This document shows, one piece after another, positions 28,650-38,183 of a DNA stretch of 64,000 nucleotides. Made by a program: the position numbers and the translations under genes. The stretch is from contig NZ_JACHBQ010000001.1 of NCBI RefSeq assembly GCF_014200405.1, positions 2,108,001 to 2,172,000 of the forward strand, read 5' to 3'. The notes beneath the pieces were generated by a model. It had not been told where the DNA came from, searched no databases, and saw nothing but the letters and a program-made list of their open reading frames with translations. How positions within the stretch are numbered: position 1 is the stretch's first letter; every line of letters starts with the position of its first letter. The stretch comes from Cryobacterium roopkundense. GTDB taxonomy: Bacteria > Actinomycetota > Actinomycetes > Actinomycetales > Microbacteriaceae.

Positions 28650-29842
28650 CCCGAAATCCACTCCCACAGGGCGGCCGTTCCCAGGCCGCCGGCTATGCTC
28701 AGGGCCGCGAGGGACAGCTCCCCCGGCGTGGCGTCGGCACGGGCTTGCTGCAACAAGCGCAGCACGAGCAGGGCGCCGGATGCACCGTAGGGATGTCCGA
28801 AGGCGAGAGCCCCGCCCTGGCGGTTCGCGCGTTCCTCAGGCACCCCGATAAGATCGAGCGAGGCGAGCACCTGGCTCGCGAAGGCTTCGGTGAACTCGAC
28901 CCGCTCCAGGGCATCCGCCGAAAGCCCCTGTCGACGCAGGAGGGCACGAGCCGCCTCACCGCCTGCGATCCCCAGCACGTTGGGATCGGTTCCCTGCGAC
29001 AGGGCATCGACAAAGCCCAACACGCCATGCCATCCCCTGATCTCGGCAGTCGCACGATTAGTCACCAGCACCACCACGGCACCGTCGGCATCGGCACAGG
29101 CGTTTCCGGCCGTCACTGAACCCCCGGCGGAGAAGGCCGGACCGAAGCGCGCGAGCAGGGCGGGCGACAGAGTGCGGCGCGGGCCTTGATCTTCGCGAAC
29201 CAGTCCGGCCGGGGTGACCACCGGCACGATTTCGTCGGCGAAGGCACCGGCATCCGTCGCCCGCGTTGCCCGCTCGTGGCTGCGGAGCGCGAAAGCGTCC
29301 TGACGGGCGCGGCTGACGGCGAAACGGGAAGCCACGGTGTCGGCCGCGACTCCCATGTCAGGGTCGCCGATCGAGTCGGGCGCGAAGCGGACGCGATCGA
29401 AGAAGTCCGGCGCGCCCGGTGTCGACGTCAGGCGGTTCGCGCGCAGCGGCGCGGTACTCGTGCTGTCGACGCCCCCGGCGAGGTAGGCCGTTCCTGCGCC
29501 TGCGGCGACCAGGCGGCACGCGAGCACTATGGCCTCGAGGCCGGAACCGCACTGCCTGTCGATGGTTTGGGCCGGCACTGTCACTGGCAGTCCGGCGAGG
29601 AGAGCCGCGAGGCGGGCCACGTTACCTCCACCGCCGACAGCGTTGCCGATGATCACGTCGTCGATGGAACGGGCATCGAGGCCGGAGTCCGCCACGACGG
29701 CCGCGAGAACGGGGGCGAGCAGCGCATCCGCCGTCACGCCGCGCAGAGCGCCATTCTTACGCGCGAAGGCCGTGCGCCGGCCGAGCACGACGACGGGATC
29801 GCGTGCCGGGTCCCGGGGCTCATTAGTCAAGGGGTCGCGCAC
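28646..29842 (-). CDS. Thiolase-fold protein lacking the second catalytic cysteine
   Basis: 398 residues, type II thiolase length. The nucleophile region DRQCGSGLEAIVLACRLVAAG keeps the acyl-accepting Cys, and GGALAFGHPYGASGA keeps the catalytic His. Two family positions differ: the NEAFA loop reads TEAFA, and the C-terminal C-x-G-x-G motif reads SIAGGLGTA, so the base Cys is Ser. Claisen or thiolytic activity may therefore be altered. GTG start with GAGG upstream; it overlaps the acyl-CoA ligase end by 20 bp, so the two are coupled. Confidence 0.88.
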   Translation of the reverse strand: MRDPLTNEPRDPARDPVVVLGRRTAFARKNGALRGVTADALLAPVLAAVVADSGLDARSIDDVIIGNAVGGGGNVARLAALLAGLPVTVPAQTIDRQCGSGLEAIVLACRLVAAGAGTAYLAGGVDSTSTAPLRANRLTSTPGAPDFFDRVRFAPDSIGDPDMGVAADTVASRFAVSRARQDAFALRSHERATRATDAGAFADEIVPVVTPAGLVREDQGPRRTLSPALLARFGPAFSAGGSVTAGNACADADGAVVVLVTNRATAEIRGWHGVLGFVDALSQGTDPNVLGIAGGEAARALLRRQGLSADALERVEFTEAFASQVLASLDLIGVPEERANRQGGALAFGHPYGASGALLVLRLLQQARADATPGELSLAALSIAGGLGTAALWEWISG

Positions 29843-31232
29843 GCGGGTCGCCCTCGTCGATCCAGTGGCGGAGCAGGCCGCGGCTCAGCTTGCCGACGCG
29901 GGAAAGCGGAAGTTCCGTCAGTAGGTAGTACCCCCGGGGGCGCAGGGCTGTGGGAAGCGCGGCTGCCGCGGCGCGCAGGGTAGCGGAACTCACGCGACTG
30001 TCAGCGAGAATGGCGGCCACGACGCGGGAGCCGCGCGCGGCATCCGTCGCCCCGGTGACGATGACGGTGCCGACGCCGGCAACTCCCTCGAGCGCTGCCT
30101 CCACCTGCTGCGGATAAACATTGTGACCGCCGGTCACGATCATGTCGCCCCGGCGTCCGAGGTGATGGAGCGTGCCATCGGCGGCGAGGAATCCCTGGTC
30201 GCCGACCGTGCACCACTCAGCATCGTGGCGGAATGCTCTCCCGTCGTCGCCCCAGATATACCCTCGGCTCACGAGCGGACTGCGCACGAAGATCGTTCCC
30301 GCCTGCTCGGGGCCCACATCGTGCCCGGCAGCGTCGCGGATGCAGACGGCAACTCCGGGGAACGGTCGTCCCACGTTGGTTTTTCCGACCACCGACGTCT
30401 CCCCCGGTCCTTGAGCGGAGGCGCTCACAAAGCTCAACTCGGCGGCACCGTAATACTCGTAGATCGTGGCACGCGGCGCCCAGTCGACGAGCAGGCGACG
30501 GGCGACGGGATCGAGTTTTGCGCCGCCGCTGACAATTTTCGTAATGGACGTTCCCACTATGTTCGACGCGGTGCCGCGCTCGGCGATCAGTTTCAAGGCC
30601 GAGGGAACGGCCACGAGCCGGGTCACGCCGCGGTCCCGGATACAGGCGAGGGCCTGGCCAACGTCAAAACCCGGCAATGAGATGACAGTTCCGCCCGCGT
30701 GAAGCGATTCCATCAGGGCGTAGAGGTTGAGTCCCGCCGAGAACACGCCGGGTACGAGAGTACGATCGTGCTCGGTCACGTCGAAGAAATCGACGCTGGT
30801 GTGCAGCGGCCACGATCCGCGGGTGCGGCTGAAGGCCTTGGGCAGGGAGGTGGTGCCCGAGGTGAAGCCGTAGAGAAAGACGGAGTCAGCGGGGCCGTCG
30901 CTGAGCCGCTCCCTCGTACCCGAGGTGGCCCGCGGGGACGACGGGGCGGGCTGGAAATCTTGGAGACGCCGTTCGACGGCGTGACGCTGCACGGACGGCC
31001 ACGCCGCATCGAGCACCGCGCAGCTTCCGTTTCCCGAGAGGGCCGCTGTCAGCTCGATCACGAATTCGGTGCCGTTGGCCAGGCACAGCACGGAGAGCGC
31101 CGCCGTCTCCCCGACGCGGGCCGACGCCCGTGCCGCGAGATCGGCGTAGCTGAGCCGATCGGGGCCGACCTCCACGGCGAGTGCGGCCGGTCGCTCGACG
31201 GCCCAATGGGTGAGCTGGCTGAGGAAGGGCAT
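29823..31232 (-). CDS. AMP-dependent acyl-CoA synthetase/ligase
   Basis: ANL-superfamily enzyme, 469 residues from the ATG at 31232 (MPFLSQLTHWAVERPAALAVE). P-loop GFTSGTTSLPKAFSRT, A5 motif YEYYGAAELSF, hinge and ribose-binding GDQGFLAADGTLHHLGRRGDMIVTGG, and catalytic Lys in LSRVGKLSRG are all present. No ribosome site precedes the ATG; a TTG at 31313 is a weaker alternative. Paired with the thiolase-like gene, it should activate a carboxylic acid whose identity is unknown. Confidence 0.9.
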   Translation of the reverse strand: MPFLSQLTHWAVERPAALAVEVGPDRLSYADLAARASARVGETAALSVLCLANGTEFVIELTAALSGNGSCAVLDAAWPSVQRHAVERRLQDFQPAPSSPRATSGTRERLSDGPADSVFLYGFTSGTTSLPKAFSRTRGSWPLHTSVDFFDVTEHDRTLVPGVFSAGLNLYALMESLHAGGTVISLPGFDVGQALACIRDRGVTRLVAVPSALKLIAERGTASNIVGTSITKIVSGGAKLDPVARRLLVDWAPRATIYEYYGAAELSFVSASAQGPGETSVVGKTNVGRPFPGVAVCIRDAAGHDVGPEQAGTIFVRSPLVSRGYIWGDDGRAFRHDAEWCTVGDQGFLAADGTLHHLGRRGDMIVTGGHNVYPQQVEAALEGVAGVGTVIVTGATDAARGSRVVAAILADSRVSSATLRAAAAALPTALRPRGYYLLTELPLSRVGKLSRGLLRHWIDEGDPRARPLD

Positions 31233-31334
31233 CGGTGTGGGGGCTAAGCTCGCTCGATGGCCCGGTGAGTGCGGGTGTCGGTCACGTCGGTCATCTTCCG
31301 AGCCTAGGTGCAAGCGCCCAACTAGGGTGGAGAC

Positions 31335-33380
31335 ATGGTTGAAACCGCTAATCCCTTCGTGACCGCGAGCACGCTCCCCTACCAGCTACCCCCGTTCGCA
31401 GCGATCAGGGAGGAGCACTATCGCCCGGCATTCGAACTCGGTTTCACCGAGCAACTCGCCGAGATCGCGGCCATCACGACGACAACGGATGCCGCGACCT
31501 TCGAGAACACGATCGTGCCGCTCGAGCGCAGCGGCCGAATACTCGACCGCGTGGCCGCCGTCTTCTTCACGAAGAGTTCGTCGGATTCGAACGATTTCAC
31601 GAATGCTGTCGAGGAAGAATTGGCGCCGCTCCTCGCCGCCCATGCGGATTCCATCCGGCTCGATCCTGCCCTGTACGCGCGGATCGCTGTGCTCCACGAG
31701 GCGAGGGCTTCCCTCGGACTCGACGCCGAAGCCGTGTATCTGATTGAACGGTATTTCGCGGAGTTCACGCTCGCGGGGGCCGGACTGTCCGACGCCGACA
31801 AGGCCACCCTGCGCGAGTACAACAAGCGCCTGTCGACGCTCACCACGCGCTTCGAGAAGAACCTACTCGCCGACACCAACGAACTCGCCGTGGTTGTCGA
31901 CACGCTCGACGAGCTGGACGGACTCGCGTCTGGCGAAATCTCCGCGGCTGCGGCGGCCGCTACCGAGCGCGGTGTCGACGGCAAATACCTGATCACCCTG
32001 GTGCTGCCCACGTCGCACCCGTATCTCGCGGACCTCACGAATAGATCCGTGCGCGAACGCTTGCTGGCCGCATCGCGTGCACGCGGCATCCGTGGCGGCG
32101 ACAACGACAACCGCTCCCTCGTCATCGAAATCACCCACCTGCGTGCCGTGCGCGCCCGACTGCTCGGCTTCGCCAGCCACGCGGCGTACGTGACGTCGGA
32201 CGAGACAGCGAAGACCCCAGACGCCGTGGCGGACATGCTCGGGCGGCTCGCACCGGCGGCCGCCCGCAACGCACGGGTCGAGCAGGCAGACCTGCAGGCC
32301 TATGTGGCCTCCACCGGTGCGAACTTCGAGCTCGAGGCGTGGGACTGGGCGTTCTATACGGAAAAGGTGCGGCAGGAGAAGTTCGCCGTGGACAAGGCCG
32401 CCATGCGCCCGTACTTCGAGCTCGAGACCGTGCTGCACCAGGGCGTATTCTTCGCCGCAGAGAAGCTGTACGGCGTGACCTTCGAGGAACGGCCCGATCT
32501 CGCCGGGTGGCATCCGGAATCCCGTGTGTTCGAGGGGACCAACGCGGATGGCTCGCCGGTTGGCCTCTACGTCGGCGACTTCTACACCCGCGATTCCAAG
32601 CGCGGGGGCGCCTGGATGAACCCGCTCATCTCGCAGTCGACCCTGCTCGGAACCCCGACGGTGGTCTGCAACAACCTGAACGTGGCCAAGCCGGCCGCGG
32701 GCGAGGCTACCCTGCTGAGCTTCGACCAGGTCGTCACGCTTTTCCACGAGTTCGGACACGCCCTGCATGGCCTGTTTGCCCAGGTCACATACCCGAAGTT
32801 CGCCGGCACCAACGTGTACCGCGATTTCGTGGAGTTTCCCAGCCAGGTGAACGAGATGTGGATGCTTTGGCCGAAGGTGCTCGCGAACTTCGCCCGGCAC
32901 TTCGAGACCGGTGACGCCATGCCGCAGGTCCTTGTGGATCGCATTCAGTCATCCGCTACGTTCAACGAGGGGTTCTCCACGAGCGAGTATCTCGCCGCGG
33001 CACTGCTCGACCAGGCCTGGCACCGTATCGACGCCGACACTGTCGTGACGGATGTCGCACAGTTTGAGGCTGCTGCACTTGCCGAGGTCGGTCTCGACAA
33101 TCCGGCGGTTCCCACGCGCTATGCAAGCACCTATTTCGCGCATACCTTCTCGGGCGGCTACGATGCGGGCTACTACTCGTATATCTGGAGTGAGGTGCTC
33201 GATGCCGACACCGTGGAGTGGTTCCAGGAGAACGGCGGTCTCACCCGCGCGAACGGCGACCGTTTCCGCAGTCGCCTCCTTGGGGTGGGAGGCAGCAAGG
33301 ACCCCCTCGAGGCCTACAGCGACTGGCGCGGGCGTTCCGCGAGCATTCAGCCTCTCCTCGACCGTCGCGGCCTGAACTAG
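31335..33380 (+). CDS. M3 family metallopeptidase (peptidyl-dipeptidase Dcp type)
   Basis: 681 residues, cytosolic zinc oligopeptidase. The zinc site HEFGHALHGLF begins at about H471, and the downstream Glu is supplied by the VEFPSQVNEMW helix. N-terminal LPPFAAIREEHYRPAFELGF is typical for Dcp/OpdA proteins, and the C-terminal SGGYDAGYYSYIWSEVLDAD motif is intact. Divergent from the acyl-CoA ligase gene. Degrades short peptides, and so could act on imported peptides. Confidence 0.95.
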   Translation: MVETANPFVTASTLPYQLPPFAAIREEHYRPAFELGFTEQLAEIAAITTTTDAATFENTIVPLERSGRILDRVAAVFFTKSSSDSNDFTNAVEEELAPLLAAHADSIRLDPALYARIAVLHEARASLGLDAEAVYLIERYFAEFTLAGAGLSDADKATLREYNKRLSTLTTRFEKNLLADTNELAVVVDTLDELDGLASGEISAAAAAATERGVDGKYLITLVLPTSHPYLADLTNRSVRERLLAASRARGIRGGDNDNRSLVIEITHLRAVRARLLGFASHAAYVTSDETAKTPDAVADMLGRLAPAAARNARVEQADLQAYVASTGANFELEAWDWAFYTEKVRQEKFAVDKAAMRPYFELETVLHQGVFFAAEKLYGVTFEERPDLAGWHPESRVFEGTNADGSPVGLYVGDFYTRDSKRGGAWMNPLISQSTLLGTPTVVCNNLNVAKPAAGEATLLSFDQVVTLFHEFGHALHGLFAQVTYPKFAGTNVYRDFVEFPSQVNEMWMLWPKVLANFARHFETGDAMPQVLVDRIQSSATFNEGFSTSEYLAAALLDQAWHRIDADTVVTDVAQFEAAALAEVGLDNPAVPTRYASTYFAHTFSGGYDAGYYSYIWSEVLDADTVEWFQENGGLTRANGDRFRSRLLGVGGSKDPLEAYSDWRGRSASIQPLLDRRGLN

Positions 33381-33445
33381 TTGTACCGAGCCATCAGGTT
33401 GGTGACACGCGGTTGAGTCCGCAAGATTGGAGAACAGTCGGAAGG

Positions 33446-33733
33446 TCAGGGCCACAGCCGAACGGGGTCCACGCTGCCGGGACCGTAAAGGATTCTGCTG
33501 GCGTCTGGAGGCGTGGCGCCGCTGACGCGGTAGGCCCGCCGGACGGCACGCTCAACCTCAAGATGCACCTCGAGGGTGTCCATGCGAGTTCTGAGCACTC
33601 GACAGGCCAGCCAGAGTACGGTGCGGTCTGCGTCGGTCATCGCGGGGGAAGCGACATCCATGTTGAGCGAGAGGTAATCCGTGATCGCGAGGAGCGCCAT
33701 ACGGGCACTGGTCGTGGGAGATGAAGTTGTCAT
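33446..33733 (-). CDS. Hypothetical protein
   Basis: 95 residues: MTTSSPTTSARMALLAITDY, then an amphipathic helical region rich in Arg and Val (ADRTVLWLACRVLRTRMDTL). No domain recognised, no membrane segment and no clear ribosome site. Amino-acid composition and third-position GC are compatible with a real gene on this strand. It lies between convergent dcp and the BenE gene. Confidence 0.5.
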   Translation of the reverse strand: MTTSSPTTSARMALLAITDYLSLNMDVASPAMTDADRTVLWLACRVLRTRMDTLEVHLEVERAVRRAYRVSGATPPDASRILYGPGSVDPVRLWP

Positions 33734-33831
33734 GCCCACACACTGGCACCGGGGCCGATACGTGATTCTTGATCTTCCATTTCTGTGCAGAGATCCCGAA
33801 AGCTCCGGGCTGTGTAGGAAGAATCCAGCGT

Positions 33832-35004
33832 TTACACGGCCTGCCTGCGCGTTCGGCCCCAGCCAAGCCAGAGCATCACGATGCCGCCCACAACGAGGCC
33901 CCAGAACGCCGACCCGATGCCGAGCACCGAGATGCCCGACGCGGTCACAAGAAACGTCGCGATGGCCGTGATGCGGTGGCGCGGTTCCTCCAGCGCGCCC
34001 GTGAGGCTCGACACGAGGGCGCCGAGCAGGGCAAGGCCCGCAACGGCGACGATGAGCACGGGCGGGGACGCCGCCACGAGCGCCGCCGCGAGCCCCGCGC
34101 ACAGTCCGAGTATGAGGTAGCCCACGCCCGAAGAAACGGTAGCGATCCAGCGCTTGGCCGGGTCGCGGTGCGCCTCAGGGCTCGCCATCAGGGCGGCCGT
34201 GATCGCCGCGAGGTTGATACCGTGTGCACCGAAGGCGCTGCCCACGACTGTGGCCAGCCCGGAGGTCAGCAGCACCGGGCGAGGCGGGACCTGATACCCG
34301 AAGGTAGTCATCACGGCGAAGCCCGGCACGTTTTGACCCGCCATCGTCACAACGAACAGGGGAAGCCCGAGGCTCACGATAACGAGCGGGTCGAAGACCG
34401 GTGCAGTGAACACGAGAGCAGGGGCGGCCGTGGGGGCGGTCGCCCAATCGGTTCCCGCCGTCACCGCGATGCCAATTCCGGCCGCGACCATGGCTGCGGG
34501 TACCGCCCAGGACGGCGCGACTCTATAGAGCACCAACCACACCAAGATAACGGGAATGGCCAGCACCGGTTGCTCGATTGCCGCGGTGATCGGGGCGAGA
34601 CAGATCGGGAAGAGAATGCCGGCGAGCATCGCACCAGCGAGCGGCTTGGGGATACTCGTGATGGCCCGGCTGAGCGCCGGCCAGAGTCCGCTCAGCACAA
34701 TGAGAGCCCCGCACACCAGAAAGGCCCCGATTGCGGCCCCGAAGTCGTCCGTGACCGCACCGGCCGCCACGAGCAGGGCCGCGCCAGGTGTCGACCAGGC
34801 GAAAGAAATCGGCACCTTGAAGTACCAGGGCAGGGCGATGCAGACGGCACCGACCAGCACGCAGAGAGCGAGCAGGCCCGACGCAGCCTGGGCATCCGTT
34901 GCACCCACGGCGCGTAGCCCTGCGAGCACGAGAACGAAGGAACTCGCGAACCCGGTCACGGCCGCTACGATACCGGTCGCCACCGGTTGGAGAATTCCCC
35001 TCAT
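33832..35004 (-). CDS. BenE family benzoate/H+ symporter-like transporter
   Basis: 390 residues, about 12 transmembrane helices. Family signatures include KVPISFAWSTPGAALL, PKPLAGAMLAGILFPICLAPI, GQNVPGFAVMTTFGYQVPPRP and AFGAHGINLAAITAALM. The ATG at 35004 (MRGILQPVATGIVAA) is preferred because the longer frame begins in a palindromic intergenic repeat. No benzoate degradation genes are nearby, so the substrate is uncertain. The upstream region carries the interspersed repeat at 35039-35151. Confidence 0.92.
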   Translation of the reverse strand: MRGILQPVATGIVAAVTGFASSFVLVLAGLRAVGATDAQAASGLLALCVLVGAVCIALPWYFKVPISFAWSTPGAALLVAAGAVTDDFGAAIGAFLVCGALIVLSGLWPALSRAITSIPKPLAGAMLAGILFPICLAPITAAIEQPVLAIPVILVWLVLYRVAPSWAVPAAMVAAGIGIAVTAGTDWATAPTAAPALVFTAPVFDPLVIVSLGLPLFVVTMAGQNVPGFAVMTTFGYQVPPRPVLLTSGLATVVGSAFGAHGINLAAITAALMASPEAHRDPAKRWIATVSSGVGYLILGLCAGLAAALVAASPPVLIVAVAGLALLGALVSSLTGALEEPRHRITAIATFLVTASGISVLGIGSAFWGLVVGGIVMLWLGWGRTRRQAV

Positions 35005-35038
35005 TCCCGACCGCCTGGTCGCCGGTCGAACCACCGTT

Positions 35039-35151
35039 GGTCGAGGCGCGAGGCACGAGCGATCGAGACCCGGCGAGACAGTCCTGCAAGCCGAGCTCGG
35101 CAAGAGGATCGACTCGCGTGGTCTCGATCGCTCCTTCGTCGCGCCTCGACC
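35039..35151. repeat. Inverted pair of GGTCTCGAT-type interspersed repeats
   Basis: Two 32-base arms (35039-35070 and 35120-35151) are inverted copies with 28 of 32 positions matching; both end in GGTC. Their core, GGTCTCGATCGCTC ... CGCGCCTCGACC, resembles the GGTCTCGACnGGCTCGACC repeat seen elsewhere in this window and common between genes in Microbacteriaceae. The 49-base centre and the flanking GCTCGACCAGCGG tail add further repeat-like half copies. Confidence 0.7.
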
Positions 35152-35185
35152 GGCGGGACCGTAGCCAGCTCGACCAGCGGAGAAC

Positions 35186-36466
35186 CTAGGCGGACTTGTC
35201 TTCGCGCAGTTCCGAGTGCAACACGAGGGTAGGCGCCGCGTTGTTCAACACGGAGTCGCGCGTGATGATGACCCTGGCCACGTCTTCACTCGACGGAACC
35301 TCAAACATGATCGGTCCGAGCACCTCTTCCATGATGGCGCGCAGTCCACGGGCTCCGGTCTTGCGGAGCACAGCGAGGTCGGCAATGGCCTCGAGTGCTG
35401 GCTGTTCGAAGTCGAGTTCGACCCCGTCGATTTCAAACATACGCTGGTACTGGCGCACGAGGGCGTTCTTCGGCACAGTCAGAATCTGCATGAGAGCGAC
35501 CTGGTCAAGTTGAGTGACCGTTGTCACGACAGGCAGTCGACCGATGAACTCAGGAATCAGGCCGAATTTGTGCAGGTCTTCCGGGAGCACCTCGCTGAAG
35601 AGGTTCACGTCGTCGCCCTTGCTGTGCAGCGGGGCTCCGAAGCCGATCCCCTTCTTTCCGGCGCGGGAGGAGATGATGTCTTCGAGGCCGGCGAAGGCGC
35701 CGGCCACGATGAACAACACGTTGGTCGTGTCTACCTGGATAAATTCCTGATGCGGGTGCTTGCGCCCGCCCTGCGGCGGAACCGACGCGACAGTTCCTTC
35801 GAGAATCTTGAGCAGGGCCTGCTGCACGCCCTCACCAGACACATCGCGGGTGATCGACGGGTTCTCGGCCTTGCGGGCGATTTTGTCGATCTCGTCAATG
35901 TAGATGATGCCGGTCTCGGCGCGCTTTACGTCGTAGTCGGCGGCCTGGATGAGTTTGAGGAGGATGTTCTCCACGTCTTCACCGACGTAACCGGCCTCGG
36001 TCAGCGCCGTGGCGTCGGCAACGGCGAACGGAACGTTGAGTTTCTTGGCCAGGGTCTGGGCGAGGTAGGTCTTGCCGCAGCCCGTGGGCCCGATCAGAAG
36101 GATGTTGGACTTGGCGATCTCGACGTCGTCGTGGATCGCATCCGCTGCCGTGAGGGTTGCACGCGAGCGAACACGCTTGTAGTGGTTGTAGACGGCCACG
36201 GCGAGGGCGCGCTTGGCAGGCTCCTGACCGATGACGTATTCCTCGAGAAAACCGAAGATTTCCTTGGGCTTGGGGAGGTCGAACTCACTCGTTCCCTCTT
36301 CGGCGCCGGCCTCAGCGAGACGTTCCTCGATGATCTCGTTGCACAACTCGACGCATTCGTCGCAAATGTACACGCCAGGGCCCGCTATGAGCTGCTGCAC
36401 CTGCTTCTGGCTCTTTCCGCAGAATGAGCACTTGAGCAGGTCGGCGCTTTCGCCTATTCTGGCCAT
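35186..36466 (-). CDS. clpX: ClpX, ATP-dependent unfoldase subunit
   Basis: AAA+ unfoldase that feeds substrates to ClpP1P2. 426 residues. The N-terminal zinc-binding domain has C13, C16, C35 and C38. Walker A GPTGCGKT is at 126-133, Walker B is [13 protein letters not shown], sensor and pore-loop regions follow, and the ClpP-contact loop IGFGAPL is present. Encoded downstream of clpP2 on the same strand but separated by a hairpin, so it probably has its own promoter as well. Confidence 0.98.
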   Translation of the reverse strand: MARIGESADLLKCSFCGKSQKQVQQLIAGPGVYICDECVELCNEIIEERLAEAGAEEGTSEFDLPKPKEIFGFLEEYVIGQEPAKRALAVAVYNHYKRVRSRATLTAADAIHDDVEIAKSNILLIGPTGCGKTYLAQTLAKKLNVPFAVADATALTEAGYVGEDVENILLKLIQAADYDVKRAETGIIYIDEIDKIARKAENPSITRDVSGEGVQQALLKILEGTVASVPPQGGRKHPHQEFIQVDTTNVLFIVAGAFAGLEDIISSRAGKKGIGFGAPLHSKGDDVNLFSEVLPEDLHKFGLIPEFIGRLPVVTTVTQLDQVALMQILTVPKNALVRQYQRMFEIDGVELDFEQPALEAIADLAVLRKTGARGLRAIMEEVLGPIMFEVPSSEDVARVIITRDSVLNNAAPTLVLHSELREDKSA

Positions 36467-36547
36467 GAGTCAGCCTCCTCCATCGGTATCGCTGCAATTG
36501 AGCCTAGCCTGTGCCCACGACACTTGCGCGCAGGTGAAACACAAAGC

Positions 36548-36582
36548 GAAACGGCGCGCCCCCGAAGGTGACGCGCCGTTCG
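36548..36582 (-). terminator. Terminator after clpP2
   Basis: 9-bp stem AACGGCGCG / CGCGCCGTT with a 13-base loop. On the minus strand it is followed by TTTCGCTTTGTGTTTC. It lies 20 bp past the clpP2 stop and about 80 bp before clpX, separating the two transcripts at least partly. Confidence 0.65.
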
Positions 36583-36601
36583 CATGATTCTGAAGCGGAT
36601 G

Positions 36602-37291
36602 CTATTTGACGAGCATCGGCAGGTTCTTGCGGCTGGTGAGAACCTGGTCGATCAGGCCGTAATCGAGAGCCTCTTTGGCATTGAGGATCTTGTCGCGGTC
36701 GATGTCCTTGTTGACCTGCTCAACACTCTTGTTGGAGTGGTGGGCGAGAGTTTCTTCCAACCAGACGCGCATACGCATGATCTCGGCGGCCTGAATCTCG
36801 ATGTCCGACGCCTGTCCGCCACCCTGGCCACCCACGGAGGGCTGGTGGATGAGGATTCGGGCGTTCGGGAGCGCCAGGCGCTTGCCCGCCGTTCCTCCGG
36901 CAAGCAACACGGCGGCAGCAGATGCCGCCTGGCCGAGGCACACCGTCATCACGTGCGGACGAATGTACTGCATCGTGTCGTAGATCGCTGTCATGGCCGT
37001 GAACGAACCACCGGGCGAGTTGATGTACATCGTGATGTCGCGGTCGGGGTCCTGGCTCTCGAGCACGAGGAGCTGGGCCATGACATCGTCAGCCGAGGCG
37101 TCGTCGACCTGCACACCGAGGAAGATGATGCGGTCCTCGAAGAGCTTCGCGTAGGGGTCCTGACGCTTGTATCCGTATGCCGTGCGCTCTTCGAACGTCG
37201 GCAGGATGTAGCGGGACTCAGGCATGTTCTTGGTAGAGGCACCCATGGAGCTGTAGGCGTTCGAACCACCGAATGTGGGCATATTCATCAT
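36602..37291 (-). CDS. clpP2: ATP-dependent Clp protease proteolytic subunit 2
   Basis: Serine protease subunit of the mixed ClpP1P2 tetradecamer. 229 residues from the ATG at 37291 ([13 protein letters not shown]); AGGAAAAATA precedes it, and a second ATG follows in frame. Catalytic Ser124 ([11 protein letters not shown]) and His149 ([12 protein letters not shown]) are visible, with the Asp near DIDRDKILN. The long N-terminus is a propeptide-like extension typical of actinobacterial ClpP2. It starts 25 bp after clpP1 ends. Confidence 0.96.
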   Translation of the reverse strand: MMNMPTFGGSNAYSSMGASTKNMPESRYILPTFEERTAYGYKRQDPYAKLFEDRIIFLGVQVDDASADDVMAQLLVLESQDPDRDITMYINSPGGSFTAMTAIYDTMQYIRPHVMTVCLGQAASAAAVLLAGGTAGKRLALPNARILIHQPSVGGQGGGQASDIEIQAAEIMRMRVWLEETLAHHSNKSVEQVNKDIDRDKILNAKEALDYGLIDQVLTSRKNLPMLVK

Positions 37292-37316
37292 TATTTTTCC
37301 TGTTCGCTTCGGCGGA

Positions 37317-37913
37317 CTACTTGGTCTCGGCGGTGGCTGTGCCGCCGCCGCCCGTGACGTCGGTCGCAGAGGCGCGCAGGTGGTCGACGAACCCGTACTC
37401 GAGGGCTTCCTGGGCGCTGAACCAGTTGTCGCGGTCACCGTCGGCGTTGATCTGCTCGACGGTCTTTCCGGTCTGCGACGCGGTGATCTCAGACAGACGC
37501 TGCTTCATGTCGAGGATGAGTCGAGCCTGAGTCTGGATGTCGGCAGCCGTGCCGCCGAATCCGCCGGAGGGCTGGTGCAAGAGCACGCGGGCGTTCGGCG
37601 TGATGTACCGCTTGCCCTTCGTGCCCGACGTGAGGAGCAGCTGGCCCATCGAGGCCGCCATTCCGATGCCCACAGTGACGATGTCGTTGGGTACGAACTG
37701 CATCGTGTCGTAGATCGCCATGCCGGCGGTAATGGAGCCGCCGGGAGAGTTGATGTACAGGAAGATGTCGCGCTTCGAGTCTTCTGCCGCAAGCAGCAGG
37801 ATCTTGGCGCAGATCTCGTTGGCGTTTTCATCCCGAACCTCTGAGCCGAGCCAGATGATGCGGTCCTTCAGCAGTCGGTCAAAAACACCGGTGTTTGGTG
37901 TCGGGTCGGCCAT
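37317..37913 (-). CDS. clpP1: ATP-dependent Clp protease proteolytic subunit 1
   Basis: 198 residues from the ATG at 37913 ([15 protein letters not shown]). Catalytic Ser88 ([14 protein letters not shown]) and His113 ([16 protein letters not shown]) are in place. The C-terminus is Gly/Thr-rich ([15 protein letters not shown]). First gene of the clpP1-clpP2 transcript. In actinobacteria this operon is usually under ClgR; I saw only a partial TTCGCT-type half site upstream, so I do not call an operator. Confidence 0.96.
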   Translation of the reverse strand: MADPTPNTGVFDRLLKDRIIWLGSEVRDENANEICAKILLLAAEDSKRDIFLYINSPGGSITAGMAIYDTMQFVPNDIVTVGIGMAASMGQLLLTSGTKGKRYITPNARVLLHQPSGGFGGTAADIQTQARLILDMKQRLSEITASQTGKTVEQINADGDRDNWFSAQEALEYGFVDHLRASATDVTGGGGTATAETK

Positions 37914-38025
37914 TTCGCGCTCCGTTTCAGTTGTCGCTACCTGATAAATGTATCTGAGCAAGCCAGCGAAAACGGCCGTGTTCGCCCTCGGCAGATTGCA
38001 CGTGCCCCACACGCCTCCCACCGCC

Positions 38026-38109
38026 GCAAAATCGACGGAGATCCCGTCCACAAACAGCCCTCTGGAGCCGTTTCAGCCCCAATTGGTCTGAAATCTCCGT
38101 CGATTTCGC
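38026..38109. repeat. Long inverted repeat upstream of clpP1
   Basis: 17-base arms (38026-38042 and 38093-38109), 16 of 17 matching, read GC(A/G)AAATCGACGGAGAT. They enclose 50 bases that include a nested stem TTTCAG / CTGAAA around CCAATTGG. It lies between the tig terminator and clpP1, 113 bp or more before the clpP1 start. It could be a palindromic interspersed element or a leader structure. Confidence 0.55.
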
Positions 38110-38132
38110 AGGGAGAGGGGCGGACGGATGAC

Positions 38133-38168
38133 GAAAGGGCCGGATGTCGCATGATATCCGGCCCTTTC
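38133..38168 (-). terminator. Terminator after tig
   Basis: Perfect 13-bp stem GAAAGGGCCGGAT / ATCCGGCCCTTTC with a 10-base loop, 15 bp after the tig stop. No clear U-tract follows on the minus strand, but the stem strength and position support a terminator. Confidence 0.7.
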
Positions 38169-38183
38169 TGCATACGAGGAGTG

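Noticed and set aside
37914..38020. ClgR operator upstream of clpP1
   Set aside because: Only a TTCGCT half site could be seen; the second GCGAA-type half is not convincing at the right spacing.
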